Below are positions 61,632 to 64,000 of a stretch of DNA of 64,000 nucleotides, piece by piece. The notes below the pieces were generated by a model. The model had not been told where the DNA came from and did no database searches. It was given only the letters and a program-made list of their open reading frames with translations. The stretch spans positions 31,675 to 95,674 of the forward strand of contig CAKOLW010000001.1 of assembly GCA_934096405.1 (NCBI GenBank), in the 5' to 3' direction. The stretch is from an uncultured Bacilli bacterium (GTDB taxonomy: Bacteria; Bacillota_I; Bacilli_A; RF39; UBA660). The translations under genes were made by a program, and so were the position numbers. Every line of letters begins with the position of its first letter. Position 1 is the first letter of the stretch.

Positions 61632-63320
61632 CTATTTTATAACTATTACATCTATAGTAGCATATAATAATTTATTATTATCCATATTTACATTAACAGT
61701 TGGTTGTTTAAATTCATAATCAAAAGTATATGTATGAGTTTCACCAGGATTAATAGTCATATTCTTAATAAAAGTATCTCCATTATTAACTGCATATCCT
61801 ATTCTTCCAACATTTATATCTATTAAAGTATTATTATTCATTTTAACACCAAAATAAGGTCTATTTTCCCATGTAAATTCATTAATAATATCTTTAAATG
61901 CTATTTCATAAGTTCTAACACTATTGGTATTATTTTTAACTGTAAATGTTTTACTATCTTTCCAACCAGGTACCATTTTATTAATATCAATAATTTTACC
62001 ACTATTTACTAATGTTAATGCATAGTGAGTATTTTGAACACCATTAATATCAACTTCTTTAACTGCTTTATCACCAAATAAAACATATTCATCAATTATA
62101 TTAGTATCTATCTTACCATCGCTCTGAGAACTTATATTAGCGTTACCACTCTTATAATTTGTTAAAGAAATATTCATATTAGGAATACCATCACCATTTA
62201 AATCTATATTATATTCTGGCCAATTATCATTATTAACATCACAATTTAAATCACATATTCCATCATTATCAGTATCTATATTTAATAAATTAAAATCAGG
62301 TTTTAAATCTCCATCTTTATCAATATTAACATCTGCTACACCATCTAAATTCATATCAAAATTAATATCTGCTTTTCCATCATTATTAGTATCTATATTA
62401 ATATCTGCTAAATTATCTCCATCAGTGTCTACATTTAAATCTGCTACACCATCTAAATTCATATCAAAATTAATATTTCCATAACCATCATTATCAGTAT
62501 CAATATTTAAATCTGCTTTTCCATCTCCATCTAGATCAATATTTATATCAGGAACATTATCATTATTTAAATCACAATTAATACCACACTTAGAATCACT
62601 TGTTTTAGGAGCCTGATTTATTAAATTAAAATCTGCTTTTCCATCATTATCTTTATCTAAATTAAAGTAAGCCTTATCATATTTATTACCATAAGATATA
62701 TTAACATCTGCTTTTCCATCATTATTAGTATCGATATTAACATCTGCTTTATTATCATTATCAGTATCTACATTTAAATTAGGTGTAGTTATACCCAACA
62801 CATCACAATTAATATCACACACTTCATCATTATTAGTATCGATATTTAAATCTAACTTTCCATCTCCATCTAAATCTAAATTTAAATCTGGATAACCATC
62901 ATTATCAGTATCACAATTAATATCACACACTCCATCATTGTTAATATCTTGATTAACTAAATTTTTATCTGGAATTTTATCTCCATTAGTGTCTAAATTA
63001 AAATATGGTACTATAACCTTTTTATACCCTATATTATAGTCAGGTTTTTTATCATTATTAGTATCGCAGTTAACATTACATAGCTTATCTCCATCAGTAT
63101 CAACACTTAAATCAGGCCAGCCATCTCCATCAGTATCAATGTTAAGCATATTGTTTTTTAATATAAAATAATTAACAACGATAAAACTAGTAACACCAGT
63201 TACAGCAAAGAAAAGTATACCTATAATAACAGTTAAAAAGGTTTTTCTTCTATTCTTTTTACTTGGATTTTCTAAATATAATCCTTCTTTTTCAATAATT
63301 TTTTTTTCTTCTTTATCCAT
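61632..63320 (-). CDS. Membrane-anchored protein with long Ca-binding DxDxDG repeat array
   Basis: The 562-residue protein has a charged cytosolic start, a transmembrane anchor at about 27-52 and then some 330 residues of 12-13-residue acidic repeats such as NIDTDGDGWPDL and NIDTNNDGKADI. These are calcium-binding loops of the thrombospondin type 3 or dockerin-like kind. Some repeats carry Cys pairs (CDINCD). The last 150 residues form a different beta-rich domain with MVPGWKDSKTFTVKNN, the same PGW motif as in its neighbours. AAGGGTGA precedes ATG 63320, which follows the upstream stop by one base. It is probably a stiff Ca-dependent stalk presenting the end domain. Confidence 0.82.
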   Translation of the reverse strand: MDKEEKKIIEKEGLYLENPSKKNRRKTFLTVIIGILFFAVTGVTSFIVVNYFILKNNMLNIDTDGDGWPDLSVDTDGDKLCNVNCDTNNDKKPDYNIGYKKVIVPYFNLDTNGDKIPDKNLVNQDINNDGVCDINCDTDNDGYPDLNLDLDGDGKLDLNIDTNNDEVCDINCDVLGITTPNLNVDTDNDNKADVNIDTNNDGKADVNISYGNKYDKAYFNLDKDNDGKADFNLINQAPKTSDSKCGINCDLNNDNVPDINIDLDGDGKADLNIDTDNDGYGNINFDMNLDGVADLNVDTDGDNLADINIDTNNDGKADINFDMNLDGVADVNIDKDGDLKPDFNLLNIDTDNDGICDLNCDVNNDNWPEYNIDLNGDGIPNMNISLTNYKSGNANISSQSDGKIDTNIIDEYVLFGDKAVKEVDINGVQNTHYALTLVNSGKIIDINKMVPGWKDSKTFTVKNNTNSVRTYEIAFKDIINEFTWENRPYFGVKMNNNTLIDINVGRIGYAVNNGDTFIKNMTINPGETHTYTFDYEFKQPTVNVNMDNNKLLYATIDVIVIK

Positions 63321-63321
63321 A

Positions 63322-64000
63322 TTATTCACCCTTTATTCCTTTATTTACCACTTCTAATTTACTACTAAATTCTTTACCTCTATCCATATCTTGATTTTTA
63401 TTAGTTTCTTTAAAATAAACCGTTAATGTATAAACATGAGTTTCTACTGTTTTAATTTCAACATCTTTTAATAAAACTTTATCATTACTACCATTACTTG
63501 GATAAGGTACTCTATTAGTATTATCTAAAATTACTTTGCCATCCCTACTTAATTCAAAATATAAGTTATTTTCTTTAGTAAAATTATTAATTATATCTTT
63601 CCAATAAATATCATATTTTAAAGTTTTAGTTGTTCCATTTTTTATACTAAATGTTTTACTAGCTTTCCAACCAGGTCTAACTGAACTATAATTTATAGTT
63701 GTATCGTCGAGAAAATAAATTCTAAACGTTCCTTTTTCATCATCTATTACAACATCAGAACAATTTTTATCACACTTGCCATCACCATCAGTATCACATT
63801 CGCTATCACATATACCATCACCATTGGTGTCACAATTTAAGTCACATTTGCCATCATTATCAGTATCACAGTTTAAATCACATTTGCCATCTTTATCAGT
63901 ATCACAATTTAAGTCACATTTGCCATCCTTATCAGTATCACAGTTTAAATCACATCTACCATCATTATTGGTATCACAATTTAAATCACATTTGCCATCT
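63322..64000 (-). CDS. Partial: Cys-rich DxDxDG repeat protein with PGW domain
   Basis: This open frame enters from the right edge and stops at 63324-63322; its start is outside the window. The visible 225 residues begin with at least six units of about 12 residues of the form CDLNCDTDxDGK, each with two Cys and a calcium-type DxDxDG loop. A C-terminal domain of about 145 residues follows, with SVRPGWKASKTFSIKNG and YIYWKDI-like features matching the end domain of the 61632 product (DIYWKDIINNFT and AFKDIINEFT). The two genes are adjacent paralogues with a one-base gap and are surely cotranscribed. Disulfide-linked repeats would make the stalk still more rigid; that is inference. Confidence 0.8.
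   Translation of the reverse strand, partial: DGKCDLNCDTNNDGRCDLNCDTDKDGKCDLNCDTDKDGKCDLNCDTDNDGKCDLNCDTNGDGICDSECDTDGDGKCDKNCSDVVIDDEKGTFRIYFLDDTTINYSSVRPGWKASKTFSIKNGTTKTLKYDIYWKDIINNFTKENNLYFELSRDGKVILDNTNRVPYPSNGSNDKVLLKDVEIKTVETHVYTLTVYFKETNKNQDMDRGKEFSSKLEVVNKGIKGE
63760..64000 (-). repeat. 36-bp coding tandem repeats
   Basis: Units of 36 bases recur without spacers from about 63829 to the window edge, with more divergent units back to about 63760. Each encodes 12 residues with two Cys and an acidic loop. Third-position changes and whole-unit phase show that this is a protein repeat, not a CRISPR array. Copy number is likely to vary between strains. Confidence 0.8.

Noticed and set aside
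63760..64000. CRISPR-like periodicity of 36 bases
   Set aside because: Units are contiguous, have no unique spacers, and translate in one frame into acidic Cys repeats.
1..64000. Mycoplasma-type genetic code (TGA as Trp)
   Set aside because: TGA serves as a stop at several clear gene ends and tryptophan is written TGG throughout.

Overview
The window is AT-rich, gene-dense bacterial chromosome. It reads as a low-GC Gram-positive anaerobe of the Bacilli/Mollicutes-related gut type. The grounds are a lipoteichoic-acid synthase, a TagO-type transferase, a class B-like sortase, a Lys T-box leader, pyruvate:ferredoxin oxidoreductase, and the block parA-parB-DUF951 / ychF / rpsF-ssb-rpsR that usually lies near oriC in Firmicutes. 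TGA is used as a stop (for example at 26561, 42947 and 4267), so the mycoplasma code does not apply. The species is not identifiable from the sequence alone.

Layout. 1-3.7 kb: a possible small structured RNA and nifJ. 3.8-24.5 kb, minus strand: a large envelope-polysaccharide region. It holds an Alg13/Alg14-type glycosyltransferase pair with Alg14 fused to a GT4 domain, pssA, a nine-gene operon (six glycosyltransferases, a Wzm/Wzt-type ABC exporter, a COG5610-type HAD protein), an OpgB-like phosphoglycerol transferase, gpsA, a TagO/WecA-type initiating transferase, an O-antigen-ligase-like protein and an acetyltransferase. 24.6-27.1 kb, plus strand: an isochorismatase-fold hydrolase, an HExxH protein and a C39-like peptidase, then a small membrane protein. 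27-35 kb: an SDF symporter, phospholipid genes (PAP2, psd, dgkB), a NUDIX hydrolase, an HtrA protease, an Abi/HEPN-type protein and rplM-rpsI. 35-44.5 kb, plus strand: a Cys-containing surface repeat protein, dusB, T-box-lysS, a transporter, a ClpC-like ATPase with a degenerate second ATPase domain, a YugP-type protease and a sortase. 44.6-51.7 kb: rpsF-ssb-rpsR, ychF, an AbgT transporter and parAB. 51.7-52.3 kb: a locus with the architecture of a type I toxin-antitoxin system. 52.3-58.3 kb: ftsH, tilS, ltaS. 58.4-64 kb: a cluster of TasA/camelysin-like and Ca-binding-repeat surface proteins sharing a Pro-Gly-Trp motif.

How the parts work together. TagO, the glycosyltransferases, the polymerase/ligase-like protein and the ABC exporter would build and export a surface glycan. 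GpsA supplies glycerol-3-phosphate. PssA and Psd form the two-step route to phosphatidylethanolamine. LtaS and the OpgB-like enzyme release diacylglycerol, which DgkB can recycle. FtsH and HtrA provide membrane quality control.

The most notable finds are (1) the unannotated 35-codon membrane peptide at 51881-51988 with a convergent antisense RNA and a second orphan copy of that RNA, and (2) the right-end surface-protein cluster, whose members all carry an LPGW-like motif and two of which carry long DxDxDG repeat arrays. Starts were often moved from the longest reading frame to a downstream codon with a proper Shine-Dalgarno sequence; each change is explained in its entry.
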